Source: Odontesthes bonariensis (Eukaryota > Chordata > Actinopteri > Atheriniformes > Atherinopsidae). Taken from it: DNA of 64,000 bases. Shown here piece by piece: positions 12,841 to 34,969 of the stretch (position 1 is the first letter of the stretch; each line of letters begins with the position of its first letter). The position numbers were made by a program, and so were the translations under genes. The stretch is taken from positions 8,955,849 through 9,019,848 of the forward strand of contig NC_134522.1 in the NCBI RefSeq assembly GCF_027942865.1, written 5' to 3'. The notes under the pieces are model-generated. The model was not told the DNA's origin, did no database searches, and worked only from the letters and a program-made list of their open reading frames with translations.

Positions 12841-12929
12841 TTAGAGTAGATCATAAAGCACACATACACGCCACATTTATTTATATCGTCATTGAGGATG
12901 AATACCATTCAATTTGTCCATTCTTAGAC

Positions 12930-13600
12930 AAATATATCTGTGAGGCTATTCCAGTGGTTGGCTCTTGGGCTGCTCCAGCAGCCACCTGTGGTGCTCCTTG
13001 TGGTGCATATTCTAAGTGAAAGTCATCTTCAAATTCACATTCAGATTCAGATCTAAATTATCCTCATATTTGGAGACATCTTCCTCTTCCACATCGCTAT
13101 GTGCCTGACTCTCTTCAAATATGAGTTCCAAAGTCCTCTGGCAGCTAAATATTTTTGTCATATTGATGCTGGAAGACTGTACTGTGATTTAGAGGTATTT
13201 ATCTCTCTGTCTCACCCCCTTGATGTGCAGGTGTAAAGCATATAGTGCGAGAAAATGTTTGATTTTTACAATTTTATGGAATAACTTCTAAAAAAGAAAA
13301 TGAGAACAAACAGCTTCTGTGTGCTTTGATGATAATAATTTAACATTGTGTGTGTCATTGGGCATGTTTCTGTGTGTCTCTGTGTGTGCGGGTCAAAATG
13401 ACCCGAAGACCATATGAAGGATGTAAATGTGTGGGGTATAGTAGCATGTGTGCTAAAACATTTTTTTGTTTTGTACATGTTTATCACAGAAAATAAGCTA
13501 AGGCTATTGAGTTTCAGGTAGAAAAAACGTATACTTGTACCATTTTTCTTCTTTTGAAAATTTGAAACGGGTCAATTTGACCCGAATACCATACAAGGGT
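12930..13600 (-). mobile_element. piggyBac-like transposon relic (unit 1)
   Basis: On the - strand from ATG at 13161 the frame reads MTKIFSCQRTLELIFEE, then acidic sequence (AHSDVEEEDVSKYEDN), then breaks by frameshift. An acidic, Ser/Glu-rich start of this kind is typical of piggyBac-like (PGBD) transposases. Two quasi-palindromes on the outer side, CGGGTCAAAATGACCCG (13389-13405) and CGGGTCAATTTGACCCG (13568-13584), are each followed by AA[GT]ACCATA. They look like terminal or subterminal repeats of the same element. No catalytic domain remains. The assignment rests on resemblance only. Confidence 0.45.
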
Positions 13601-13733
13601 CAATAAATAAAATTGCGAAAATTAAATAAATGTTTTAAAAAAAGAAGGAGGCGAAAACGTGGGCGCTGGTTACCACTTTTATATGTTTAATAGCAAAAAA
13701 ATATATATGTACTCTCCTCAGTTTATCTTTTAG

Positions 13734-13893
13734 ACTACTTTTCCCAGCATGCACCAGGCCGTGAATCTGCTAATATGATTGGCTGTTTAATACCCGCCCC
13801 TGACAGTCTGCCCGGTCTTTGGGTTAACTGTCATGTTTGCTACAAAGCAGCTTGCACCCAAAGGAACACGGTGGGGTAAGAAATTATTATATC
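13734..13893 (+). promoter_or_regulatory. mocs1: mocs1 promoter and 5' UTR (unit 1)
   Basis: Just upstream of exon 1 are three housekeeping-promoter signals in order. ACTACTTTTCCCAGCATGCA (13734-13753) closely resembles the ZNF143/THAP11 site (ACTACAnnTCCCAGnATGC). ATTGG (13778-13782) is an inverted CCAAT box. CCGCCCC (13794-13800) is a GC box. No TATA box stands at the usual distance. The transcription start is not determinable; it probably lies between about 13800 and 13880. Function is inferred from motif identity and position. Confidence 0.65.
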
Positions 13894-14097
13894 ATGGCTG
13901 CTCGCACTAGCATGTGCTGCCGCTGGTTTAACAGACACAACAGTTTAAGAAATTTCAGAAAACTCTTCACTACGTGCGCGAACGGCAGCGTGCAGCGGAT
14001 GTATTCCAGTGCTACGCACAAGGAAAATGAGCTTGGACTCCGGGACTCCACTTTCACTGCTCCAAACTTCGTCGCATCTCTGAAAAGCTCAAAACAG
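13894..14097 (+). CDS. mocs1: mocs1 exon 1, extra upstream copy
   Basis: ATG at 13894 opens 68 codons (MAARTSMCCRWFNRHNSL...) rich in Arg, Ser and Thr with few acidic residues. This fits a mitochondrial targeting region, as known for MOCS1. The exon ends in phase 0 at CAG before GTGAGA. The shorter frame beginning at 13837 is not in the coding frame. It is identical to exon 1 of unit 2. Transcripts starting here would need to reach exon 4 by skipping the whole of unit 2. Confidence 0.7.
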
Positions 14098-14992
14098 GTG
14101 AGACTGACGCCAGGACACTGCCTGGACGTTAAATCTGGGACTGGTGTTCTGCAGTTTTAAGGTGATAACAGGCTAACAGCTGGAGTCACAAGCTAATGGT
14201 CTTTGATGTCTGGTAAGATGATAAGTTGTTACAAGTTTCTAAAGGATCTTCAGTCCAGTTTAGGGCCTGATGGAGGCTGAATTTGCCAACCATGTTTGGG
14301 ATTATTTATTAACCAACAAGGTGATGACCGTGACATTGCTCTTTTAACATAAAGGAACTATGTGTGCTGTTTGTTTCTGCCTGCATTGTTTTTATGTCAT
14401 TGCAAAGAAAAGTTTGTGAGACTGAATCAGAGGAACAGACCTCATAATGAGCTGCAAACTGCATTAGTTTATTATTAAGTTATGTAAGTCTGTAGCAAAT
14501 AATACAAAATTCTATCTCCTTGCATAACAGAGCATGATAACCACCTCAAGTCAGGAAGCGGGACTTAATATTTTAACTCAGAATAATGAGAGCAACATGA
14601 CCACTATGGCAGTATTATATTGATTCAGTTTATTAGCCTTCCAGGAACATGTGTTGTCAGTGACAGCAATGTTCCACTTGCGCAACCTTTTCCTAAAACA
14701 ACATGGTCTTTTCAGACATAGAATTACTAGTTTAGTTAATAGTTAATAGTTTTTTTAAGGATTTGCGGATCCTAATTTGAGCAAAAGAGGCCTGAAATTG
14801 ATCTTTAACACAGAATTAAACAGGGATGAATATGATTTCAGTATGTTGCTGTGTCTTATCTACTGTAAAGTCACATGGTGACCTTTGTGCTGAAAACTGT
14901 CGTAAATGCTGGGGACAGTAAAGGTCATGCGGCGTTTACAAAGCCTTAGCTTGAGTGTGAAGCATTTTGATGTGTTACCAGAAGAAATTTAA

Positions 14993-15127
<135 letters not shown>

Positions 15128-16732
15128 TAGATGCCCCCCCCCCCCCCCGTGAGCTTTGGTTCGTTATCTCCGGCTCTTTGTAGCTAACATGATAAAGTAC
15201 ATTTGATATTGATAGAGATGGATGATGATTTTATCAACAGTCTGTACAACTTTTACTGACGTTCCCCTCACTTTCTTTGCCGGGATCTAAGTTTGCTGAA
15301 GAGATTTAACCAAAGCATTCTTTCAGCTGTTTGATGTTTACCGACTTGTCTGAAGGAATTTGTCACCCTTGTTATCTGATTGAAGAAGAGTTTTTCCAAA
15401 CATGATGGCACCTTGTTACCAAAGAAGAGGGAATTATGTTTTTCACCTTTTTTTTTGTTTTGTTTTGTTTCTTCACATCATATTTTCCTCTCTTTCATGG
15501 CCTCTTAGCTACTTAAGTTTCATTATCTTTATGTTTAAAGTTCTTTGGGCTACACTGGGACACTCATCGTGCTGCTGCCTTTGCTTTTCCATCATGACTG
15601 ATTGAAGGCAGCATTGTATCATATTAGCGGTCATGTTCTCATCAACATTTTTACTCAATTTCTAAAGGCTGATGGAAATGGAAAATTATTAAAACCTTCC
15701 TGAGTTTCACAGGAGGTTTTTAGTTTCCTTAGTTTTTACCTGTTTTGGAAACAAGTCGATGGATGTGAGGATGAATGAGTTCTAACATAGGAAACATGTT
15801 GCTAAAATGACCGATCATGTGAACAATCGCCTGTTTCTTCTTAAAGAATAAACATGGCTCAATCTCACTGGCCTGACGGAATATTAACAAAGTAACCAAC
15901 CAACCTAACCAAATAAGTCCCTAAGACCTTGCTGCATTGTTCTCTCAACATTTTGTCTGTAGTTTGCAACATTTATTCTGTTTGTTGTAGTTACGTGCAG
16001 CACAGCTTATCTCGTATTCACTTCAAACCAACCAATGCAAACAGGCTGATATTCGTTTCAAAATTTAGCTTGAAAATTGCATGGAAACTCCGCCAATTTG
16101 TGCTTTCAAAAAGAATCTCAGCATTACATAACCTGTGTCAGACCATCCAATTTGGCCTCCATACTTTACAAATAGAAGGTCAAGGTGCAACAAAGGTTGA
16201 AACAGTCCCTCTGTGTCTGTAAGGGTTGTGTGAAAAGGGGCTTGGGGAAAACAAACGCATTTAAAAAAGCTTATGTTAACACTTTTCTTTCAGATTTGCT
16301 TTAGTAGACTTGAACAAAAGGTGTAGCTTCTCGTGTTGGGCTCATTTTATTGCAGGTCGAATGAACATATTCATCAATGGTAACATAATCTTGAAAAGAA
16401 AGGAAGTCCTTCTGATGGCGCGTACATAGGAAGGACAGCAGAGTTTTTAACACACCAGAGTAAGCAATAATAAATCAATAAAAAAAAGACAGGATTGAAA
16501 TTACAATGTGACAATTTTCTTTTGATCAGTTTTTTGTGTTCAGCTGTCTAATTTTTTTTGTTTTCTATTAAAAATAACTCAATCTTGCACAAATTAAACC
16601 CCCCAGTTTGAAGACGATATGAATGTCCACTTCTCTGGTTTACTTTCTGTCCTCGTTTGCATCATGTGACATGTAAATCAGGAACTCCTTGTTGTGAAGG
16701 CAGCTTACATCGTTGATTCTCCCCATTTTCAG

Positions 16733-16900
16733 GTCAGTACTGCATGCCAGAGGAGGGCGTGAAGCTCACACCGCGGGGACAGCTGCTGTCCACCTCCGAG
16801 GTGCTGACCCTGGCTCGCCTCTTTGTCCGAGAGGGAGTGGACAAAATCCGGCTCACCGGAGGGGAGCCCCTCATCAGACCTGATGTGCTGGATATTATCA
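16733..16900 (+). CDS. mocs1: mocs1 exon 3, extra upstream copy
   Basis: Acceptor CCCATTTTCAG; the exon completes the C-x3-C-x2-C cluster (CQYCMPEEG) and carries the SAM-binding [14 protein letters not shown] loop. Donor is GTAAGG, leaving phase 1. Exons 2 plus 3 total 280 nt, not a multiple of three, so an mRNA containing both copies of the pair would be frameshifted. Confidence 0.7.
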
Positions 16901-17931
16901 GTAAGGAAATGGTTAAAAAAAAAAAGAGTTAATTACCACTGAAAGTTTATTACCACTGACACTGATGTGTGTTGTGATTCGTGTTATTCTTTTAAATGAC
17001 ATTACAAGTTTGAACACTGTAACCAACTAATGGCAAACATGAACTTGCTTTGTACATTTTGCTACACGGTTAAATGAATGTTCTCAGGGACGATTCTTTG
17101 ATTCAACAGAGAGAGATTCATGTGCAGACCCTGCTGACTGGACCTGAACTAAAGTGAAGTGTAACAAAATCTAACTTTGTTTCACTATTAATTCTATTTT
17201 ACAGTGTGTTGCTATACAGTATTAACTCCTTACATTATTAAATATCTAAAGGGTACCAGAGCTTGAAGAGCTTTGGTCTTTTATATCACTGGATAAAGGA
17301 CTGGAGGCTGTCACTGATTCATTTTGCTTCATTTAGCACACCTCCTTCTTTTGGTAAAATAACATCTTCAATACTCATATCATATATACATATTTGGTAT
17401 TGCCGGATTCAGCACAACCTCACCTTTCATTTGAGCTATGATATGTGTTGCTATGATCATCATGAGCAAAGCAACCATAAAGGAAATGATAACATTCTCC
17501 ATAGACATATTTTTTCCTCATTGTCCGCCTATTTTAGGCACGTGTTTATTGGTCCACATCTTCTTCATACATCAAGATATCAACATCCAAAAGCTGCAGT
17601 GACTCCCTGGCCACAACTGTGCAAAGTCCCAAAGCTCTCAGGGCTTCTGTTAATTTTCTGCATGACTTTTGAGGTCTTAACACCTATACGGAGAGGTTAC
17701 CTTAGGTGCCTTAGTATTAAAATAATTTTGGCCAAGAATCCATTTCATGCATGGGAGACCTTTGAGATGAGGAAAAACATTGTTGGGTTTGGTTCTACCT
17801 CCGGTAGGGGTATCTCAACATTTTAGGGCCATTGTCACTAGGTTAGAGTAGATCATAAAGCACACATACACGCCACATTTATTTATATCGTCATTGAGGA
17901 TGAATACCATTCAATTTGTCCATTCTTAGAC

Positions 17932-18602
17932 AAATATATCTGTGAGGCTATTCCAGTGGTTGGCTCTTGGGCTGCTCCAGCAGCCACCTGTGGTGCTCCT
18001 TGTGGTGCATATTCTAAGTGAAAGTCATCTTCAAATTCACATTCAGATTCAGATCTAAATTATCCTCATATTTGGAGACATCTTCCTCTTCCACATCGCT
18101 ATGTGCCTGACTCTCTTCAAATATGAGTTCCAAAGTCCTCTGGCAGCTAAATATTTTTGTCATATTGATGCTGGAAGACTGTACTGTGATTTAGAGGTAT
18201 TTATCTCTCTGTCTCACCCCCTTGATGTGCAGGTGTAAAGCATATAGTGCGAGAAAATGTTTGATTTTTACAATTTTATGGAATAACTTCTAAAAAAGAA
18301 AATGAGAACAAACAGCTTCTGTGTGCTTTGATGATAATAATTTAACATTGTGTGTGTCATTGGGCATGTTTCTGTGTGTCTCTGTGTGTGCGGGTCAAAA
18401 TGACCCGAAGACCATATGAAGGATGTAAATGTGTGGGGTATAGTAGCATGTGTGCTAAAACATTTTTTTGTTTTGTACATGTTTATCACAGAAAATAAGC
18501 TAAGGCTATTGAGTTTCAGGTAGAAAAAACGTATACTTGTACCATTTTTCTTCTTTTGAAAATTTGAAACGGGTCAATTTGACCCGAATACCATACAAGG
18601 GT
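17932..18602 (-). mobile_element. piggyBac-like transposon relic (unit 2 copy)
   Basis: Duplicate of the relic at 12930-13600 at the constant 5002-bp offset, with the same broken acidic N-terminal frame and the same two GGGTCA/TGACCC quasi-palindromes (18391-18407 and 18570-18586). It arose by the tandem duplication, not by a second insertion. Confidence 0.45.
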
Positions 18603-18735
18603 CAATAAATAAAATTGCGAAAATTAAATAAATGTTTTAAAAAAAGAAGGAGGCGAAAACGTGGGCGCTGGTTACCACTTTTATATGTTTAATAGCAAAA
18701 AAATATATATGTACTCTCCTCAGTTTATCTTTTAG

Positions 18736-18895
18736 ACTACTTTTCCCAGCATGCACCAGGCCGTGAATCTGCTAATATGATTGGCTGTTTAATACCCGCC
18801 CCTGACAGTCTGCCCGGTCTTTGGGTTAACTGTCATGTTTGCTACAAAGCAGCTTGCACCCAAAGGAACACGGTGGGGTAAGAAATTATTATATC
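18736..18895 (+). promoter_or_regulatory. mocs1: mocs1 promoter and 5' UTR (unit 2)
   Basis: Identical counterpart of the unit 1 promoter: ZNF143/THAP11-like site at 18736-18755, inverted CCAAT at 18780-18784, GC box at 18796-18802. It directly precedes the exon 1 that is collinear with exons 2-11, so it is the most likely driver of full-length mocs1 mRNA. Confidence 0.65.
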
Positions 18896-29672
<10,777 letters not shown>

Positions 29673-31190
29673 GGATGGATGAAATATGAGCAACATCAAG
29701 ACACAGCTTTCCATTGGAGTCATTGTATTTTTCTTTTTCAACAAGCATCAGATCAATTTAAAAGCTTTTACAATCGCATACCGAATACTTTATCTCATGC
29801 TGTCAGCTGCTGCCAGTGACCTGATTCTCAGCTCAACTGACATCTAACCAAAAGATAAACTTGATCAGTAACTTAAAAGGTGTTTTAAACACCATTCATG
29901 CCTCATTTAGTTCTGTAATGTTTTGCAAAAATAAATTCAGTGTCATTCACAAGTTTATTTCCTGCTGTTTTGGCCTCTAGAGGGCAGACAAGTATTACAC
30001 TAACCAGCCTCACTCAAAGTCTTTTAATGAAGAACAAACTAAACTCCAGTTTACATGTTAAATCTGCGTCTTTAAATGATTTACTTCAGCTTTGGAGATG
30101 ATAAGAGTCTCCTGGGTGCTGCCATCACATTGTCTTTGTTATTCTTCTTACCTGATGTGCATTTGTGTAACTGACTGACTTTCTAATGAATTTGCACTGG
30201 TGTTCCATTAAGTTGCACAAGATGTGGCTCCTCTCAGAGGTGTCCCTCTGATCATTGTGAATGGATTTGAGTCATTTTATTTTTGTTTTTCTGTCTCTGT
30301 AGACTGCTGTACATTTGTGCTCTTACTGCACCACAGTAGAGGTTGGTTGGTAACAAATGATCCATTGTGCTTACATTTTGTCCTGTGTTGCTGCACTGTT
30401 CCTGTTGTGTGACTGTCCGGTCTCACTTTGAAGAACTGGACCTTGTTTTTGCATGATGGTGAACAGTTGGCTGCATTCACTGAACATTCAGCTCATCGTA
30501 ACACTGCTCATATTGTAGGAGAAGTAAATGCAGACAAGAAGTTGCTGGAGCCTTGCATAAGATATATATTTTCCTTTACAGAAACCACCAAATTCAACAG
30601 ATTTGACTGTGATGTCCTATTTTTGTCCTCTGCTTCTGACATTCGGAAAGCTGGTTCCTCTCAGTTAAAGCGTACAGCATGCTCCAATGTGCTTTCTCAG
30701 ACAAACAATAAACTGAACATTCTCATTGCTGAATCTATGTAGATGTGTGCTAGCAGACCAACTGGTAGCATTCAAACATGTGAGAGACTTTCCTGATGTT
30801 AGTACTTCCACCTGGTTAAGGTCCTCCAAAGTAGAAAAATCCGTCTGTGACGTGCTTTGATGGTTGGCTTCACGGTGAAAAGAGAGTCGATTTATAAAAA
30901 AAAAAAAATTATAGTTCTGTTTCTAAGTGTCAGTATTGGGGGGGAGGGGAGGGGGGGGGGCAGACGAAAAACAGGAACAGGTGTGCCTTCCAAGGTTGTG
31001 AAAGCGGACTACGATCGTTACATATTCTTCCCCCGGAAAGCAATGTTTGCGATCAATGGCTTTTATTTATTTTTAACAGCATCCCCAGTACATACAACCG
31101 CCGACTTTTCCTTTGCGCTGCACATTTCACGGAGTACAGTTTCACAAACCTTGCACGATTCCGGGCAGACTTCAGTCGGAATTTTGCTCA
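29673..31190 (+). other. mocs1 3' UTR and downstream DNA
   Basis: AATAAA at 29930-29935 is a good polyadenylation signal about 260 bp after the stop; another AATAAA at about 30705 could extend the UTR. Beyond this no gene is recognised. A long G-tract with A interruptions lies near 30940-30960. Confidence 0.5.
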
Positions 31191-31340
31191 GTAGGTCAGT
31201 TCCGACAGGGACAGACACAGACTGCAGCGAGTTGTGCGCTCCGCTGAGAAGCTGATCGGCTGCAGCCTCCCATCTATCCATGACCTGCACGTCTCCAGGA
31301 CTATGGGGCGAGCAGGTCGGATCACAGCTGACCCTTCTCT
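31190..31340 (+). mobile_element. LINE reverse-transcriptase C-terminal fragment
   Basis: The + strand frame across this stretch reads LQRVVRSAEKLIGCSLPSIH, DLHVSRTMGRAG and RITADPS, resembling the C-terminal region of fish non-LTR retrotransposon proteins. It abuts the oppositely oriented LINE at 31340-32935, so the two are separate insertions. Exact clade not assigned. Confidence 0.45.
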
Positions 31341-32935
31341 ATTTGCTCCACTTTCTCCGGGTCTTTTTGGGAGAGGAAACCTTTAATTCTGTTGATATTT
31401 CTGAGGTGGTAAAAAGCTGCCTTGGTGACAGCTTTGATGTGGCTGCTGAAAGTCAGATCTGAGTCTATCAACACTCCGAGGTTACGAACTTGGTCAGTGA
31501 TTGTAAGGTCCTGAGTCTCAAGATATTTACCAATGCTGACCCTCTTCTCTTTGCTATCAAACAGAATTATCTCAGTTTTGTCTTCATTTAATTGTTAATT
31601 CTCTCTCATCCAGGTGTTTACTTCCTCCAGACACTGACACAGTACGTCTGCTGGGCTGCAGTCATCCGGTGACAGAGACACATAAAGTTGTGTATTGTCT
31701 GCATAACTGTGATAATTGATGTTAAAATTCTCCAATATCTGACCCAAAGGGAGCATATACAAGTTAAACAGAAGAGGTCCAAGAATTGACCCCTGGGAGA
31801 CTCCACAAGTCATGGCCACTCGCTCAGATTCATAGCTGCCAATTGTAACAAAATAACTCCGGCCTTCTAAGTAGGACCTGAACCATTTAAGGACCGCTCC
31901 AGAAAGTCCAACCCAGTTTTCCAGCCTGTGCAACAGGATTCTGTGATCTACAGTATCAAACGCAGCACTGAGGTCCAACAGAACCAGGACTGAAACATTA
32001 GCAGAATCAGTATTCAACCTAATGTCGTTTAACACTTTGACCAGAGCTGTTTCAGTGCTGTGATGACGTCTGAAGCCTGATTGAAAGTTATCAAGAGTTC
32101 CACTTTCATTCAGAAAGTCGTTGAGCTGGTTAAATACAACTTTCTCAATAATCTTAGATATAAAAGAGAGGTTAGAGACAGGTCTGTAGTTGTTCATCAT
32201 AGAGGCGTCTAGAGTTCTGTTCTTTAGGAGTGGCTTAATGGCAGCTGTCTTTAGGGACTTGGGAAAAATGCCTGATGCCAGTGAGCTGTTAACTATTTGT
32301 AGGAGATCACTTTCTATTGAGGTAAAAACAGTTTTTAAAAAGTCGGATGGTATATGTCCAGAGAACAAGTTGTTGATTTCAGATGCCGAACTATTTCCTC
32401 TAGGATTTTTAAATTAACAATATTAAATTGTGACATAACGTCAGAGTTATTTCTAGGTTTTAGACACAGATTAGTTTTCTTGTTTGTCTGTGTTGCGTTA
32501 ATGTTTTGTCTAATTGTTTTGATTTTTTGGCTAAAAAAGTTGGCAAATTCGTTGCATTTCTCAGTGGAGAGGAGGTCTGGGTTTGACTATTTAGGAGGAT
32601 TTGTGAGTTTTTCAACCATAGCAAGCAGAGTTCGAGACTTGTTGACATTCTTATTAAGCATTTCAGATAAATGCAGCTGTCTGGCCTTGCACAGCTCATT
32701 GTTATAACTACGCAGGCTTTCTTTGTACAGCTCATAGTGAATCTGAAGCTTTGTTTTCCTCCATTTACGTTCAGCTTTCCTGCATTCTCTTTTCAGGTTT
32801 TTGACCGTAGTGCTGTTTCTCCATGGGGTTTTCTGTTTGATCAAGGTGCTCTTGATTCTTATCGGTGCAACAGCTTCCATTACATTAAAAATGATCCAGC
32901 ATTCCTTCAACCGACTCTGCGCATAATAAAACATG
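31340..32935 (-). mobile_element. L2-like LINE, 5'-truncated and broken
   Basis: On the - strand the copy starts in the endonuclease-RT linker (CRKAERKWRKTKLQIHYELY, about 32770). It continues through the reverse transcriptase (NYRPVSNLSFISKIIEKVVF, LDLSAAFDTVDH, GVSQGSILGPLLFNLYMLPL) and, after a stop near 31595, through NEDKTEIILFDSKEKRVSIG and VRNLGVLIDSDLTF. The catalytic YADD box reads YADN (SYADNTQLYVSL), so the enzyme would be inactive even without the stops. No 3' tail is attached. Confidence 0.85.
31595..32368 (-). pseudogene. Reverse transcriptase domain of the L2-like LINE
   Basis: Longest intact frame of the element, 257 codons covering RT motifs 1 to 5. Motif A (LLDLSAAFDTVDH) is intact; motif C has Asn for the second catalytic Asp. 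The frame ends at MREN, where related elements continue, showing that this stop is a lesion. Confidence 0.85.
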
Positions 32936-33128
32936 ATTAAACATCAAACTAAAAACATGAGGAAAGTCACGTAGCGAGCATAATACTGAGCTAATGAATG
33001 TGTGAATGCGTGAGTGTGTGTATACAATACACATAGGTCCCACATAATAACCATGCTTAAATATGAGTGTATAAGTGTATAGGGCCACAATCCACCCCCA
33101 CCCCCCCAGCAATCAGAAGCAGGCCGAT

Positions 33129-33300
33129 GTGAAAGGGCCGGTGTGGCTGCAGGTTTTTGTTCCAACCCTGCAGCAGCACAGCTGACTTGTTTCATTCAAT
33201 CAACTGAACTGTCTGCACTCAAGGTCTTAACCAGTTCAGTTGATTGAATGAAACAAGTCAGGGTTGGAACAAAAACCTGCAGCCACACCGGCCCTTTCAC
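33129..33300. mobile_element. Short foldback element (MITE-like)
   Basis: The left arm begins GTGAAAGGGCCGGTGTGGCTG and the right arm ends with its reverse complement. Inside, CAGGTTTTTGTTCCAACC and GACTTGTTTCATTCAATCAA recur inverted on the right. The left arm keeps about 15 bp (TGCAGCAGCACAGC) that the right arm lacks. The loop is about 20 bp. Non-coding; superfamily uncertain (hAT-like ends are possible). Confidence 0.75.
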
Positions 33301-33809
33301 GAATCAGTTTTTTTTTACATGTGCGCTCTCGCTGGTCTCTCTCAATTTTAAAGGGCAGGTGAAAATGACCCGCCCAAATTGTCCTCCCCACCCCCCAAAA
33401 AACGTCCAGTGGAGTTGACAGTTGAGGTCTACAGCCAGGTGCCCTCTCACTTTTTCAAGAAACTCAAAAGTGAGAAGCAATAAGCTTCTGTACAGTTATT
33501 AGCCCATCAGCATTAAGAGCTAAATCCATTTAAAGGACATGGTATGGGAAGAACAGGTAGAGAAGTGCACCGTAACAGCAGATTTTGTGTTGGGAAGTTT
33601 GGGATGTTAAGAGAGGATGTGTATTAAAAAGTAGTACTAATGTGGAGTACAATAAAGACGGCAAAGCATTCACATTAATAATTGTGGTCAATTAGCATAA
33701 ACATATTCTCTAAATCAAAACACAAGTTGAATTACCAAGAGATATTTCTTAATTGTCTGCATGAATTAATACAACCAATAATCCATTATCAAAAATGTTC
33801 TGTTGTCAG
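33301..33809. other. Intergenic DNA, nothing recognised
   Basis: AT-rich sequence between the short foldback element and the IRG upstream block. No gene or repeat recognised. Confidence 0.5.
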
Positions 33810-34280
33810 TTGACTAATTAAGTTATGACATGAACAGTTCTAGCATTAAATGAGACCACAAACAACTAAATCTGTTTGTGTTCCAAACAAACACATACAG
33901 TGGTGCAGCAATAAATATGCATTGTGAAGTCATAATTAAAAAATCTGTAAATGTTCTGACGTGGAACAAAATGAAAGAGAAAGCGTGAAATGTGTCTGAA
34001 ATGACAAAAGGTGAATCTCAACAAAGACAGTGAAGAATGAACCAACTGGACAATGATGACAACGGCTGACCTCACTGCACCAAACCTACAGAGACACTTG
34101 CTTTGTTAAAATTCATACGGGGGTTGTTTTGATCATTTGGATGTTTCTGAACATTTTTCTTGCACCCTTTTCATCTATAGAGGGACCCTGCTAAACTGTT
34201 GTTATTTTCTTTAACTCATGAGCATTTCTGCCTGTACACCACTATGAATAAGTTTCAGTGTTAGTTAGAGCTGTAATATA

Positions 34281-34292
34281 GAAACTGAAAGT
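34281..34292 (+). promoter_or_regulatory. ISRE-like site, IRG gene A
   Basis: GAAACTGAAAGT matches the interferon-stimulated response element core GAAANNGAAA. It lies about 90 bp upstream of the TATA box. IRG genes are known interferon targets, so placement and family agree; binding itself is inferred. Confidence 0.6.
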
Positions 34293-34382
34293 AAAACAGA
34301 GCAGCCTGTCCTAATAAAGCCCAGTGAGAGACGTGGCTTGTTATTTCTAAACATTTCCATGAGTTCATGTTGAAAGAATCAG

Positions 34383-34388
34383 TATAAA
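34383..34388 (+). promoter_or_regulatory. TATA box, IRG gene A
   Basis: TATAAA within GTATAAACCTCCTCC, conserved in the copy upstream of gene B. It predicts a transcription start near 34413. Confidence 0.55.
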
Positions 34389-34412
34389 CCTCCTCCCCCC
34401 TCTCTGTCTCTT

Positions 34413-34470
34413 TTATAATCAGCTCCCTCTGAGGTTTCAGTGGAGTCTTTGGAGATCTCCGAAGCAGCAG
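34413..34470 (+). other. Predicted non-coding first exon, IRG gene A
   Basis: Sequence downstream of the TATA box that ends AAGCAGCAG before GTTACT, a possible donor. It is conserved almost base for base upstream of gene B. The coding exon begins with an acceptor 7 bp before ATG, so a spliced 5' UTR exon is required. The exact donor is uncertain. Confidence 0.45.
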
Positions 34471-34969
34471 GTTACTTACTCTACTTTGTGAAAAGGTTTG
34501 AATTCAACTAAATAGTTTTTTCTTCTGGTCTCCATTTTAATGTGAGAAGTCTAAGTGTTGTTACTGCTACAGCGTCGAGTTTCTGGAAGAAATCCAATTG
34601 AGTAGCTGCATTTTTTACAGCTGAATGTTTATGTCCTTCATTTTTTTTTCTGTAGATTAAGACAGACTAACACATGTAAAAGCATGTTAGGAGGTCAGCT
34701 GAATTTTTACAGAGACTTGTTGAATCTGATATGTTGTTCATGTGTTGTGATATGTATCTTTATATTTTAGTGTAAGTTCAGGGTAAATGTTATGTACACG
34801 ACAGAGTGCAGATCTTAAATTTTCCCAACTTTTACCTGAAGTCAGGCCTAAATATGATCCAGTTCTTATTGTGGTGGTTTAACATAGATGTTTGTCGTCC
34901 TAACAAACTTTCGGTTAAGGACTTTTTAAGCTTTATTGACTCAATAAATTATTTTTACACAGTGTGTGT

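Larger units (their letters stand above)
33810..34798 (+). repeat. Duplicated IRG upstream block, copy A
   Basis: About 1 kb aligning in the same orientation with 37969-38961, with substitutions and small indels. Shared landmarks include GGGGGTTGTTTTGATCATTT, the ISRE-like site, TATAAA and the predicted first exon. It shows that the IRG genes duplicated together with promoter and first exon. Confidence 0.85.

Noticed and set aside
13837-13893. An earlier in-phase extension of mocs1 exon 1 starting at 13837
   Set aside because: 13837-14160 is in frame with the ATG at 13894 but opens MLQSSLHPKEHGGVRNYYI, which is unlike MOCS1 N-termini. The ATG at 13894 gives the family-like MAAR start. I kept the later start, although the earlier one cannot be fully excluded.
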